From NCBI GenBank assembly GCA_014523515.1, contig JAATVJ010000200.1, forward strand, positions 1-15,210: a stretch of 15,210 nucleotides of DNA, read 5' to 3'. This document shows positions 1 through 6,850 of this stretch, piece by piece (position 1 is the stretch's first letter; every line of letters begins with the position of its first letter). The translations under genes were made by a program, and so were the position numbers. This stretch comes from Nitrososphaerales archaeon TH1177 (GTDB lineage Archaea > Thermoproteota > Nitrososphaeria > Nitrososphaerales > Nitrososphaeraceae). The notes beneath the pieces were generated by a model, which did not search any database, was not told the origin of the DNA, and was given only the letters and a program-made list of their open reading frames with translations.

Positions 1-17
1 AAGAAAATTTTTATTTG

Positions 18-2165
18 TTATTTTGTCAATTTCTTTTCCCATAATATACTGGAATATAACATCTCTGGTACTAATTTTTTAAATGGAACTCCTGAACCGT
101 CATAAAATTTTGTAAACCATTCGTATAAATGAAGCCTAAGAGCCTGAATATAGACTAGTAGTCCTTCTATCATCATTACACCAAAATTGCCTAACATTGC
201 CACTACAATTCCAACTGCAAAGTTACCTGTAGAAAGAAAGGATTCAACTCCGTTAATGACTGTTCCCATTAAAGCAACATGTACAAGTAGCATAATTCCA
301 ATTCTAGTATAACTAATTGTATTAGCAAATAATTCTACTAATCTAATTAACATAACTTCAATGACTGTCATAAATAATTCTTCATTTACATTTCCGTGAA
401 CTTTTAATTTCCCAAGTTTAACGCCCAAAGGAACTGCAATTATTTGTAATAATATAGTTATCATAAGTATCAAGAATGAAATCTTTGTAACTATTTCAAC
501 AGTAACCCATTCACCAGCAATATTGGAAAAGAAGGGAGCAGGATTTTGGTTGGTATACATTTCAAGAACTTTATAGTTAGCCCCTACTGCAGCTAACATA
601 AGAGAAATAACTGCCAGATACATTATTAGAACAGGGAGACGATTAGTAAGTACTTCATATGTCTTGCCTTGTTTTATTCCTTTATATATTGCAAATGCAA
701 AAGCACTGACTAGATGTATAATACCTATATTGATTGAAAAAGTAAGAATAGTAAGTACCGTCTCTTCTGAAAAATCTGCTGCATTTAATATTCCTATAAA
801 TCCTAATGATCTTAAAAATTCTCCACCTGGAACTTCAAGAATATGAAATCCAAAAGCCTCTCCCACTATCAAGCCTACAAATACTGCAGCTATTCCTGAA
901 GCTAGAATCAAAGTACCCCATTTTTTTAAATTTCCCGTTCCACGAATTCTGAATGTCGCTCCAAGCAGAGCTAATAATGCACCTTGTCCTGCATCGGCAA
1001 ACATCAACCCGTAAAATATAGGAAATATGAATGCAATCATTAAAGTTGGATCCACTTCATTGGATTTAGGTTGACCTTGGGTAAGTGTTATTGGTTCAAA
1101 AGATCTAAAATAAGGACCATTGGCAAATAAAGTAGGTTCTTGATTTTCTTTTGATTGTTGAGCCTCATAATCATGACCCTCTTCTTCTCCTTCTTTTTGA
1201 TGAAAAACATCATGTATTTTATGCTCAAATATGGTTATCCATCTTTCATGTAGTTTCCTAAAACTATCAGCCATAACAGTTGGAATATATCCTTGAATAA
1301 TTGCAAAATTCTTTAACCCTGCAGGTTTTCTAAACGTTTCTAAAATCTCACGTACAATTTGTGAAGATTCTCTCAAATAAAGAATTTTTGAAGTATTTTG
1401 TTTGCTTATTTTCAATATAGCAGAATCAATTTCTTTTTTCTTTGTAGTTAATTCCTTTATGCTTGTAGTCAAATGTTTAAATGCTTCATTTGGATTTTGA
1501 GAAAAAGTATTAGGTATAGTAATTTGTGAGATATCAAAACTACGTATTGCTTTTCCTATTTTATCAGCATCGTCATTATTACCAAAGATAAATAATGCAG
1601 AATTAGTATCATTTAGTTTCAATGTAAAAAGAGAAGCATTTGAAATAGAACGTTGAATCTCAGGTAAATCTTTAGTTTTAGTAATAAACATATTTTGATA
1701 TAATAGTTTACTACTGTAAAGTTTGGATAAATCAATTTTTAAGCTTGAAACTACACTTAGAGTATCTTTTAATGTTTTATATTCATCAAGTTGTCTATTT
1801 ATAGAGTCCCGTTCATCAATAATTTTTGAAGTTTCCGTTATCAGAGTCTTTGATTCATCTTCTAGTTTAGGTATTAACTGTTCAATTTCTGAGATTTGTA
1901 ATTCTTTTTTATTCTTTGGTGGACCTTTAATAAGAGCATCCATAATTCCTATTTCTGTTTTAATCTCTAATTCACGTACGACTTCATCAATGCTTTGAAA
2001 TAGTTTTTGTGAACGTAAATGTAGTTGATCTAAATGAGGATCAGAATATTCAGAATTAGAACTGATTGGATGAAACCACTCAAACTGTGTCAGTTTACTA
2101 GCAACTCTTGATGACTCAGTCCTAGGAAGAATTAAAGTAACCTTAGCAAGCTGCGCTAAGCCCAT
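18..2165 (-). CDS. atpI: A/V-type ATP synthase subunit I (subunit a)
   Basis: This is the membrane stator subunit of the archaeal A-type (V-like) ATPase; with the c-ring it forms the ion path that drives ATP synthesis. The 715 residues fit the family. The N-terminal half is soluble and charged, with coiled-coil-like stretches near residues 50-135 and 215-260. The C-terminal half, from about residue 360, has around seven or eight hydrophobic spans. Two family hallmarks are visible: R621 in the ISYTRIG span, matching the essential channel arginine of yeast Vph1, and R677 in QALRLHLYEW, matching the second conserved arginine. The start is ATG with a TATA-like box 22-29 bases upstream, so the transcript is probably leaderless. 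No other ATPase subunit lies in the window to its right; the left edge cuts off what follows. The family call is secure. Confidence 0.96.
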   Translation of the reverse strand: MGLAQLAKVTLILPRTESSRVASKLTQFEWFHPISSNSEYSDPHLDQLHLRSQKLFQSIDEVVRELEIKTEIGIMDALIKGPPKNKKELQISEIEQLIPKLEDESKTLITETSKIIDERDSINRQLDEYKTLKDTLSVVSSLKIDLSKLYSSKLLYQNMFITKTKDLPEIQRSISNASLFTLKLNDTNSALFIFGNNDDADKIGKAIRSFDISQITIPNTFSQNPNEAFKHLTTSIKELTTKKKEIDSAILKISKQNTSKILYLRESSQIVREILETFRKPAGLKNFAIIQGYIPTVMADSFRKLHERWITIFEHKIHDVFHQKEGEEEGHDYEAQQSKENQEPTLFANGPYFRSFEPITLTQGQPKSNEVDPTLMIAFIFPIFYGLMFADAGQGALLALLGATFRIRGTGNLKKWGTLILASGIAAVFVGLIVGEAFGFHILEVPGGEFLRSLGFIGILNAADFSEETVLTILTFSINIGIIHLVSAFAFAIYKGIKQGKTYEVLTNRLPVLIMYLAVISLMLAAVGANYKVLEMYTNQNPAPFFSNIAGEWVTVEIVTKISFLILMITILLQIIAVPLGVKLGKLKVHGNVNEELFMTVIEVMLIRLVELFANTISYTRIGIMLLVHVALMGTVINGVESFLSTGNFAVGIVVAMLGNFGVMMIEGLLVYIQALRLHLYEWFTKFYDGSGVPFKKLVPEMLYSSILWEKKLTK

Positions 2166-2186
2166 GTAAGAATTGGATAATAATAC

Positions 2187-2194
2187 TACTTAAA
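2187..2194 (-). promoter_or_regulatory. TATA-like box for the ATPase subunit I gene
   Basis: Read on the minus strand this is TTTAAGTA, 22-29 bases before the ATG at 2165. That spacing fits a leaderless archaeal transcript starting at or next to the start codon. Confidence 0.5.
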
Positions 2195-2267
2195 ATCTTT
2201 ATCTATTCAAGTCTAGAATACAGAGATTGAAAGATTATTTTTAGAATTAGAATACCTATTAGCAAAA

Positions 2268-2654
2268 TTAGAAAACACACAAAATTTCCAATTCATTATA
2301 CTTATCCTTTACAGCTAACATGAAAAGAGTATTTTCATAAATAAGTAACCAATCCTTCACCCCCAGAACTGGTAATTTTCTAATTAAAATCTTACTATCA
2401 ATCATCGTACGTAAATACGCAGTTTTGGGGATATCGGTCAAATTAAATAGTGAATTAGATATATCTATTCCAGGACTACCACCTTGAATATTTACCATGA
2501 CTGTATTATTTTCTTTATTTCTTACCTTACAAGTAACGTAGCTTTGTCCAATTTCAAATTTTTCTAAATTTAGCATTGTCTTTAGAAAAGAATTTTTACT
2601 TGTAGGAATTTCAGATGATAGAGATTGAGAATATGCATCATAATATAAGTTCAT
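2268..2654 (-). CDS. Unrecognised 128-residue protein
   Basis: I do not recognise this protein. It is a soluble-looking mixed alpha/beta sequence with no signal peptide and no membrane span. There are two cysteines (C42 and C126, the latter two residues from the end), a GGSPG turn near residues 58-62, and alternating hydrophobic residues suggesting beta strands around 38-56 and 103-127. It sits 102 bases upstream of the ATPase subunit I gene on the same strand and is divergent from the PII-like gene. A TATA-like octamer 22-29 bases upstream of its ATG supports it as a real, separately transcribed gene. Codon use resembles its neighbours. It is probably a lineage-restricted protein; no function can be offered. 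Confidence 0.75.
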   Translation of the reverse strand: MNLYYDAYSQSLSSEIPTSKNSFLKTMLNLEKFEIGQSYVTCKVRNKENNTVMVNIQGGSPGIDISNSLFNLTDIPKTAYLRTMIDSKILIRKLPVLGVKDWLLIYENTLFMLAVKDKYNELEILCVF

Positions 2655-2675
2655 AAAAATAAAGTATAATTACAA

Positions 2676-2683
2676 TATTATAA
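2676..2683 (-). promoter_or_regulatory. TATA-like box for the 128-residue gene
   Basis: On the minus strand this reads TTATAATA, 22-29 bases before the ATG at 2654, the spacing seen repeatedly in this window. Confidence 0.45.
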
Positions 2684-2845
2684 TAATTTCTGACAAGTTT
2701 AAATCATATTCTATCAGCTGAATGAATAAAAATCCATATTCTTTACAATATTCTTTTACTTTTTATATTAAAAGTTAATAATATTCTTATAAATTTTATT
2801 TTTTATCTTATTAAAGTAGGGATTATTAGTTTAATAAAACATAAC

Positions 2846-2853
2846 TTTAAAAA
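2846..2853 (+). promoter_or_regulatory. Possible TATA-like box for the PII-like gene
   Basis: The octamer TTTAAAAA lies 32-39 bases before the TTG start at 2885, which would give a short leader of roughly ten bases. The surrounding 230-base divergent intergenic region is very AT-rich, so the exact element is uncertain. Confidence 0.3.
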
Positions 2854-2884
2854 AAAGGTCTTTTCATTAATAGCTGATACTAGG

Positions 2885-3244
2885 TTGTCGGAGAAAAATG
2901 ATAATAGAAAAAAAACTAATTCTCAATTAATAAGGATTGAGGCCATTATAAGAGAAGAAAAAGTACATGATGTTATATTGGCATTAAATAAACGTGGAGT
3001 ACCTGCAACATTTGCTGATTCAAAGGGAATAGGAACAGGAGAGAAATATCAAATAAGATATGGTAGACATGGAGATATTACTACAATGGCTTATTCCAAT
3101 AGAAGAAACGTCGTGACAATAGTTGGTGAAGATAAATTAGACGAAATAGTGTCTGTAATAAAAGATTCTGCAGCAGTTGATAAAAAAGGCGGAGCTGGAG
3201 GAATTATTGTAATTTCTAAAGTAGATGAAATTATAACCATATAA
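2885..3244 (+). CDS. PII-like nitrogen regulatory protein, divergent
   Basis: This is a small trimeric-type PII-family signal protein. Canonical members bind ATP/ADP and 2-oxoglutarate and control ammonium transport and nitrogen metabolism. The family core is clear: RIEAIIREEK at residues 17-26 opens the fold, a SKGIG turn at 46-50 leads into a long T-loop, and NVVTIV at 75-80 is the third strand. Several things are unusual. About 15 polar residues precede the usual start. The T-loop (about 50-72) lacks the canonical TELYRG uridylylation region. The B-loop TGKIGDG is replaced by KKGGAGG at 100-106. The chain ends soon after the last strand. The start is TTG, chosen because no in-frame ATG precedes the conserved core. 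The gene stands alone, with no amtB or glnA beside it. Ligand binding may differ from classical GlnB/GlnK. Confidence 0.85.
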   Translation: MSEKNDNRKKTNSQLIRIEAIIREEKVHDVILALNKRGVPATFADSKGIGTGEKYQIRYGRHGDITTMAYSNRRNVVTIVGEDKLDEIVSVIKDSAAVDKKGGAGGIIVISKVDEIITI

Positions 3245-3532
3245 CATTGTAACATCGCATATTCTTTTTATTTTATTATAATTCTAATTAATTGAATATA
3301 TATAAAATGTAAAAGAAAAAATTTTGAAAGATAATAATTAATTCTATTTTTCTGAATTATAATTTATAAAAATTATTATTATTATCATTATTATTATCAC
3401 AATATAATATAATTAAAAAAATAAAAAAGATTAAAATTAATTATTAAAATAAGAAATTTCTAATATCCTTTTGTATATATTATCAAATATTCAAATAAAA
3501 GAAATACCTAAATTAGAAATAATCAATACCAT
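3245..3532 (+). other. 288-base AT-rich convergent intergenic region
   Basis: This lies between the ends of the PII-like gene and the DHH gene. It holds T-rich runs just after 3261 that could end the PII transcript, and a low-complexity stretch of TTA/ATT trinucleotides near 3370-3400. I see no coding frame, tRNA or stable hairpin. Confidence 0.6.
3262..3276 (+). terminator. T-rich transcription stop after the PII-like gene
   Basis: An oligo-T-rich stretch begins 18 bases after the stop codon. Archaeal RNA polymerase terminates at such tracts without needing a hairpin. The high T content of all spacers here limits confidence. Confidence 0.3.
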
Positions 3533-4528
3533 TTATTCTAATCGTTTATCTAATAGTTCAACAAAGGTATTGAATGAATCTTTGGGAATGACAGCTCCAC
3601 ATGCTTTATCATGACCTCCTCCACTTCCTCCTAACTCTGATGCAATATCATTTACAGTTCTTCCTAAATGAATATCACAATCTTTAGATCCTCTAATAGA
3701 AATGATAAAAATTTCCTTTTCTTCTTTATATTTGTAAACCATTGCAATTTTTTTTTCTGACGTTCCCAGGATAAAATTAACTACTGTACTTGACGCCAAG
3801 TCTAGATTATTTTGTACTAAAGCTAAATTATTTTTAGTTTTAATCTCCTCTGATATGGAATTAATAGCGCTAGATATTTTTTTTGCATATTTTTCAGCTT
3901 CTAGAAATCCACCTTCAATTTCATGTGGAAATTTCATAGTAGACAAAACATTAACAATATTGTAAAGATAGTCTTCATTGTTTTGGTTAGAAGAAATCAT
4001 GTAAGACATTGCTGTTGACTCCAGCATTAAAAACTGTCTATCATAGCGAGATATCAGAGATGATGCAATAGGCTTATTATCGAGATAATCAGTTAAGGCA
4101 CCGGCTGCTGCGAAAAATGAGGCATTAGAAGAAAGTTTTTTTTTAAATCTTTTATAAACTTGAACGCTGGTACATTCTTCAGTGGAGTGAATTAGATTTA
4201 CTCCTATTTTTTTTATTTCCTTCTTTGCTTCTGCTTCAAGATCATGATGATCAATATATGTCACTTTGTATCCTAAAGCAATCATTTTACCTAAATTTGA
4301 AATAAATCTATTTTGATTTTTTTTGTTTAGTCCAAGATCGCAAATAAATATTCTATTATATCCTTTTGTTACAGGCAATAGATTCTTAATCAATTTTTCA
4401 AGTTTATTTACAAGATTTGCATAATCTACTAAAATTGTAGACACTTTTTTAAAAACAGAATTTATTAATATAGCAGAAGATAAACCATCTACATCTTCTT
4501 TATGAGATATACATATCGTAATAGTCAT
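3533..4528 (-). CDS. DHH-family phosphoesterase (RecJ/NrnA-like)
   Basis: This is a cytoplasmic metal-dependent phosphodiesterase of the DHH superfamily, which includes RecJ-type exonucleases, oligoribonucleases and cyclic-dinucleotide phosphodiesterases. The 331 residues show the expected order: motif I SHKEDVDG (H9, D12, D14), motif II ICDLG (D64), motif III YIDHHD (D93, H94, H95), then a C-terminal DHHA1 substrate domain ending in the glycine-rich GGSGGGHDKACGA at 300-312. All metal ligands look intact, so it should be active. The ATG is 12 bases after a newly noted 46-residue membrane-protein gene on the same strand, so the two are probably co-transcribed. Whether the substrate is single-stranded DNA, short RNA or a cyclic dinucleotide cannot be read from the sequence. 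Confidence 0.92.
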   Translation of the reverse strand: MTITICISHKEDVDGLSSAILINSVFKKVSTILVDYANLVNKLEKLIKNLLPVTKGYNRIFICDLGLNKKNQNRFISNLGKMIALGYKVTYIDHHDLEAEAKKEIKKIGVNLIHSTEECTSVQVYKRFKKKLSSNASFFAAAGALTDYLDNKPIASSLISRYDRQFLMLESTAMSYMISSNQNNEDYLYNIVNVLSTMKFPHEIEGGFLEAEKYAKKISSAINSISEEIKTKNNLALVQNNLDLASSTVVNFILGTSEKKIAMVYKYKEEKEIFIISIRGSKDCDIHLGRTVNDIASELGGSGGGHDKACGAVIPKDSFNTFVELLDKRLE

Positions 4529-4540
4529 GTTATACTACAA

Positions 4541-4681
4541 TTAAATATTATTTTCTGTTTTATTCTTTTTAATTTTTTTTCTTCTAATTGTTAAAAGTGA
4601 AGAGACTAATACAGTTGCAGAGAAAAATCCGGAAATAGCAATCATAATCATAAATGGATCTACAATTTGTTCAGTTGCCAT
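4541..4681 (-). CDS. Small single-span membrane protein, 46 residues
   Basis: This is a short gene easily missed by length cut-offs. It encodes 46 residues: a short polar start (MATEQIVDP), one hydrophobic span at about residues 10-32, then a strongly basic tail with nine lysines or arginines among residues 33-41. By the positive-inside rule the tail should be cytoplasmic. The ATG at 4681 has a TATA-like octamer 22-29 bases upstream and a TAA stop at 4541-4543, only 12 bases before the DHH gene start. The promoter sits upstream of this gene and none is evident in the 12-base gap, which is the best evidence that it is real and leads the operon. No function is recognised; a membrane partner for the phosphoesterase is possible but speculative. 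Confidence 0.7.
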   Translation of the reverse strand: MATEQIVDPFMIMIAISGFFSATVLVSSLLTIRRKKIKKNKTENNI

Positions 4682-4702
4682 ATAGAAATATCCAAAAAGT
4701 AT

Positions 4703-4710
4703 TATATATA
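4703..4710 (-). promoter_or_regulatory. TATA-like box for the small-protein/DHH operon
   Basis: The sequence TATATATA lies 22-29 bases before the ATG at 4681 on the minus strand, the leaderless spacing used elsewhere in this window. Confidence 0.45.
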
Positions 4711-4768
4711 TACTATTAAGATGATGTTAATCTTGATAAATGCTTGAAAATACAGATAAGATAAAACC

Positions 4769-4776
4769 TTTAAATA
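4769..4776 (+). promoter_or_regulatory. TATA-like box for the DPSL ferritin gene
   Basis: TTTAAATA lies 22-29 bases before the ATG at 4798 and is preceded by ACC, with purines a little further upstream. It predicts a leaderless transcript and is one of the clearest promoters here. Confidence 0.55.
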
Positions 4777-4797
4777 TTACTATTCAAATCGAATAAT

Positions 4798-5391
4798 ATG
4801 TCAGATAATCAAAACAGCTCTGTTCCAAAAATTGTGGCATTAGAAGTTTTGGAAAAGAATGGTGTAGATGTAGAAAGACTAAAAGAATTAATTAGAAAAG
4901 GTGTAGGTGCTGAATTTACAACATATTACTATTATACAATCCTAAGAATGCATTGTACAGGTTTAGAAGGTGAAGGAATTAAGGAAATAGTAGAGGATGC
5001 TAGAATTGAAGATAGAAATCACTTTGAAGCAATGACTCCTAGATTATATGAATTAGGTGGAAGTTTACCAAGAGATATTAGAGAATTTGCTGATCAAGCT
5101 GGATGTCCTGATGCATATTTACCTGATAATTGGCAAGATATCAATTCAATTTTAAAAGTATTATTAGAGGCAGAACAATGTGCAATAAGATCATGGGGTG
5201 AAGTATGTGATATGACTGCAGGAAAAGACCCTAGAACCTATGACATAGCTCAAAAGATAATGGCAGAAGAAGTAGAACATGAGGCATGGTTTATTGAACT
5301 TTTATCAAAAAGACCTTCAGGTCACTTTAGAAGAAAGTTTGTAGGACAATCTCCACATACTGGCGCACAGGGTAGTTTAATTCACCTTTAA
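4798..5391 (+). CDS. Dps-like (DPSL) ferritin
   Basis: This is a ferritin-like four-helix-bundle protein of the Dps-like archaeal class, which uses peroxide to oxidise and store iron and so protects DNA and protein from oxidative damage. Its 197 residues show candidate di-iron ligands on four helices: E39 in GAEFTTYYYY, E71 or D72 with H75 in IEDRNHFE, E126 in EAEQC, and E158 with H161 in EEVEHE. Cysteines C103 and C128 are 25 residues apart. That matches the spacing of the conserved pair described for the Sulfolobus DPSL protein and separates this class from true Dps. C53 and C137 are extra. There is no signal peptide, so it acts in the cytoplasm. It is transcribed divergently from the DHH operon, probably from its own leaderless promoter; peroxide or iron control is likely from the family, not seen. 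Confidence 0.9.
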   Translation: MSDNQNSSVPKIVALEVLEKNGVDVERLKELIRKGVGAEFTTYYYYTILRMHCTGLEGEGIKEIVEDARIEDRNHFEAMTPRLYELGGSLPRDIREFADQAGCPDAYLPDNWQDINSILKVLLEAEQCAIRSWGEVCDMTAGKDPRTYDIAQKIMAEEVEHEAWFIELLSKRPSGHFRRKFVGQSPHTGAQGSLIHL

Positions 5392-5393
5392 GT

Positions 5394-5418
5394 ATTTTCT
5401 TAATCTTTAATTTTTTAA
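5394..5418 (+). terminator. T-rich transcription stop after the ferritin gene
   Basis: Three T-rich runs follow directly after the TAA stop and could end the ferritin transcript before the next small gene. Confidence 0.3.
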
Positions 5419-5495
5419 ATTCTATGTTAGACTATAATTATTAATTAGAAATACGATACTTTATTATGCGCAATTTTTTTTATATTCATAGCAGA

Positions 5496-5639
5496 ATGGG
5501 ACGAAGAGTTGCTGAGATGATTATGATAGCTTCTGGGATAGGGATAGCAGTAAGTGCAGGTGCTATGAATATTACATCTATGGTTTATGGAGGATTAGCA
5601 ATCTTGGGCTTAGGTGTAATTTCCTTCTTTTGGAATTAA
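5496..5639 (+). CDS. Small two-span membrane protein, 47 residues
   Basis: This is an unrecognised short gene. From the ATG at 5496 it encodes MGRRVAEMIM followed by two hydrophobic, glycine/alanine-rich spans (about residues 8-23 and 29-46) joined by a short MNITS turn, ending in FFWN. The basic start suggests both ends face the cytoplasm. An in-frame ATG at 5466 would add ten residues (MRNFFYIHSR); I prefer 5496 because the protein then starts with a conventional basic cap. A TATA-like stretch at about 5459-5466 could serve it. The PfkB-type gene follows 55 bases later on the same strand, so they may share a transcript. The regular Gly/Ala pattern and the soundness of the frame favour a real gene; the function is unknown. 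Confidence 0.6.
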   Translation: MGRRVAEMIMIASGIGIAVSAGAMNITSMVYGGLAILGLGVISFFWN

Positions 5640-5694
5640 CTTTCATAAATAACAATAGAACATAAGTAAATCAAAAAGGTGCTTCCTAAAAGAT

Positions 5695-6759
5695 TTGGAT
5701 CCGGTTACAATTTTTGAAAGAATAAAAGATGCACAAGCCAATAACAAATCAATTACAGTATTGCACGACTTTTTTATTGATAGGATAATCAAAATTAACA
5801 ATATAGATGAATTTTTTGTATGTATAAAAGAAAAAATAAAGTATGGTGGTGGAAGCATTAGAGGAATACCTACAACACAACTAGAAGGAGGAAATGCAGT
5901 AAATATCGCTTATTTTCTTGGAAAACTAGGATTTACTGTGAATTTATTCACAATAACTGATGATACAAGTCATATGGTTTTAAAATATTTTTTTCAAAAT
6001 TTACCCAAAGTAAAATTACATTTGTCATATGGAAAACCAGGATATACAACATCACTAGAAGTTTATAACCACCTTGATTCTAATATAATGATTAGTGATG
6101 TAGGAGATAATTTAGATTTTGGTCCAGATAGATTAATTTCAGCTGATAATAAGGAAATATTAAATAATTCGGATGCTGTAATTCTTGTAAATTGGGCCAG
6201 CAATTTGAAAGGTACTGAACTTTTAAAATATGTATTTAAAAATTCATCTAAAGCTTTGCATTTTGTTGATCCTGCTGATATTCAAACACGGAGTAAAGAA
6301 TTTTGTTTATTATTAAAAGATCAAAATACTTTGATAGATATACTAAGTATGAATGAAAATGAATGCAATTCTTTACTCTTTGAATTAAATCTCCAAAATT
6401 TAATTTTAAATAAAGAATATAATCAAGAAAATATAAAACTAGCTGTTAAAGAGTTAGCAAAAAAGTTAAGGGTATTTATTGATTTACATACACGATATGG
6501 TTCTGCTTGTTCTGATGGGAATAAGGTATTTTTTGCAGAAACCTTAAAAAATATCATTGTAAAAAATTTAACAGGAGCAGGAGATTCATGGGATGCCGCT
6601 GATATTATAGGACATATTATTGCACTGCCTCCACAGCAAAGGTTATTTTTTTCTAATGCTTTTGCTTCATTATATATATCATCTGATGATAGGAAATTAA
6701 TATCATTGGAGAAATTTTTTGAATATTATTGTAAAATTTATAATAAAGATAAAAAATAG
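5695..6759 (+). CDS. PfkB/ribokinase-family carbohydrate or nucleoside kinase
   Basis: This is a cytoplasmic ATP-dependent kinase of the ribokinase-like fold. The 354 residues begin with a short extension. The N-terminal beta strand VLHDFFIDRI at 22-31 follows, then a GGxxxN-type region (GGNAVNIAYFLGKLG, 65-79) typical of PfkB signature 1. The signature 2 motif is LTGAGDSWDA with G294-A-G-D297; D297 is the expected catalytic base and the GAG the anion hole. The start is TTG at 5695, with no ATG in the open frame upstream, and a Shine-Dalgarno-like AGGTG ends 13 bases before it. That suggests translation as a second gene after the small membrane protein. The sugar-binding residues are not recognisable enough to name the substrate. 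It is convergent with the nucleotide-sugar dehydrogenase, so a role in sugar supply is possible but unproven. Confidence 0.87.
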   Translation: MDPVTIFERIKDAQANNKSITVLHDFFIDRIIKINNIDEFFVCIKEKIKYGGGSIRGIPTTQLEGGNAVNIAYFLGKLGFTVNLFTITDDTSHMVLKYFFQNLPKVKLHLSYGKPGYTTSLEVYNHLDSNIMISDVGDNLDFGPDRLISADNKEILNNSDAVILVNWASNLKGTELLKYVFKNSSKALHFVDPADIQTRSKEFCLLLKDQNTLIDILSMNENECNSLLFELNLQNLILNKEYNQENIKLAVKELAKKLRVFIDLHTRYGSACSDGNKVFFAETLKNIIVKNLTGAGDSWDAADIIGHIIALPPQQRLFFSNAFASLYISSDDRKLISLEKFFEYYCKIYNKDKK

Positions 6760-6780
6760 AAAAATAGAAAAATAGAAAAA
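6752..6780 (+). repeat. 8-base tandem repeat over the PfkB stop codon
   Basis: Three full copies and a partial fourth copy of AAAAATAG run from the last codons of the kinase gene into the spacer. The first copy supplies the TAG stop. It looks like slippage-prone low-complexity sequence in the convergent gap with the dehydrogenase gene. Confidence 0.7.
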
Positions 6781-6850
6781 GTATGCAAAATCAATAATAG
6801 TATTTCATGAGTATTTGCAAGATTGAAAAAAGAAAAATTAGATTATGTTA

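Noticed and set aside
664..1998. Plus-strand open frames at 664-846 and 1723-1998
   Set aside because: Both lie antisense within the ATPase subunit I gene and have no independent support.
3370..3400. TTA/ATT trinucleotide run as a possible microsatellite or origin element
   Set aside because: The run is imperfect and short; similar low-complexity sequence occurs in most spacers here.
3455..3520. Inverted repeat of about 9 bases (3456-3464 against 3512-3520)
   Set aside because: The stem is short and all but two of its pairs are A-T, the loop is nearly 50 bases, and such matches are expected by chance in this composition.
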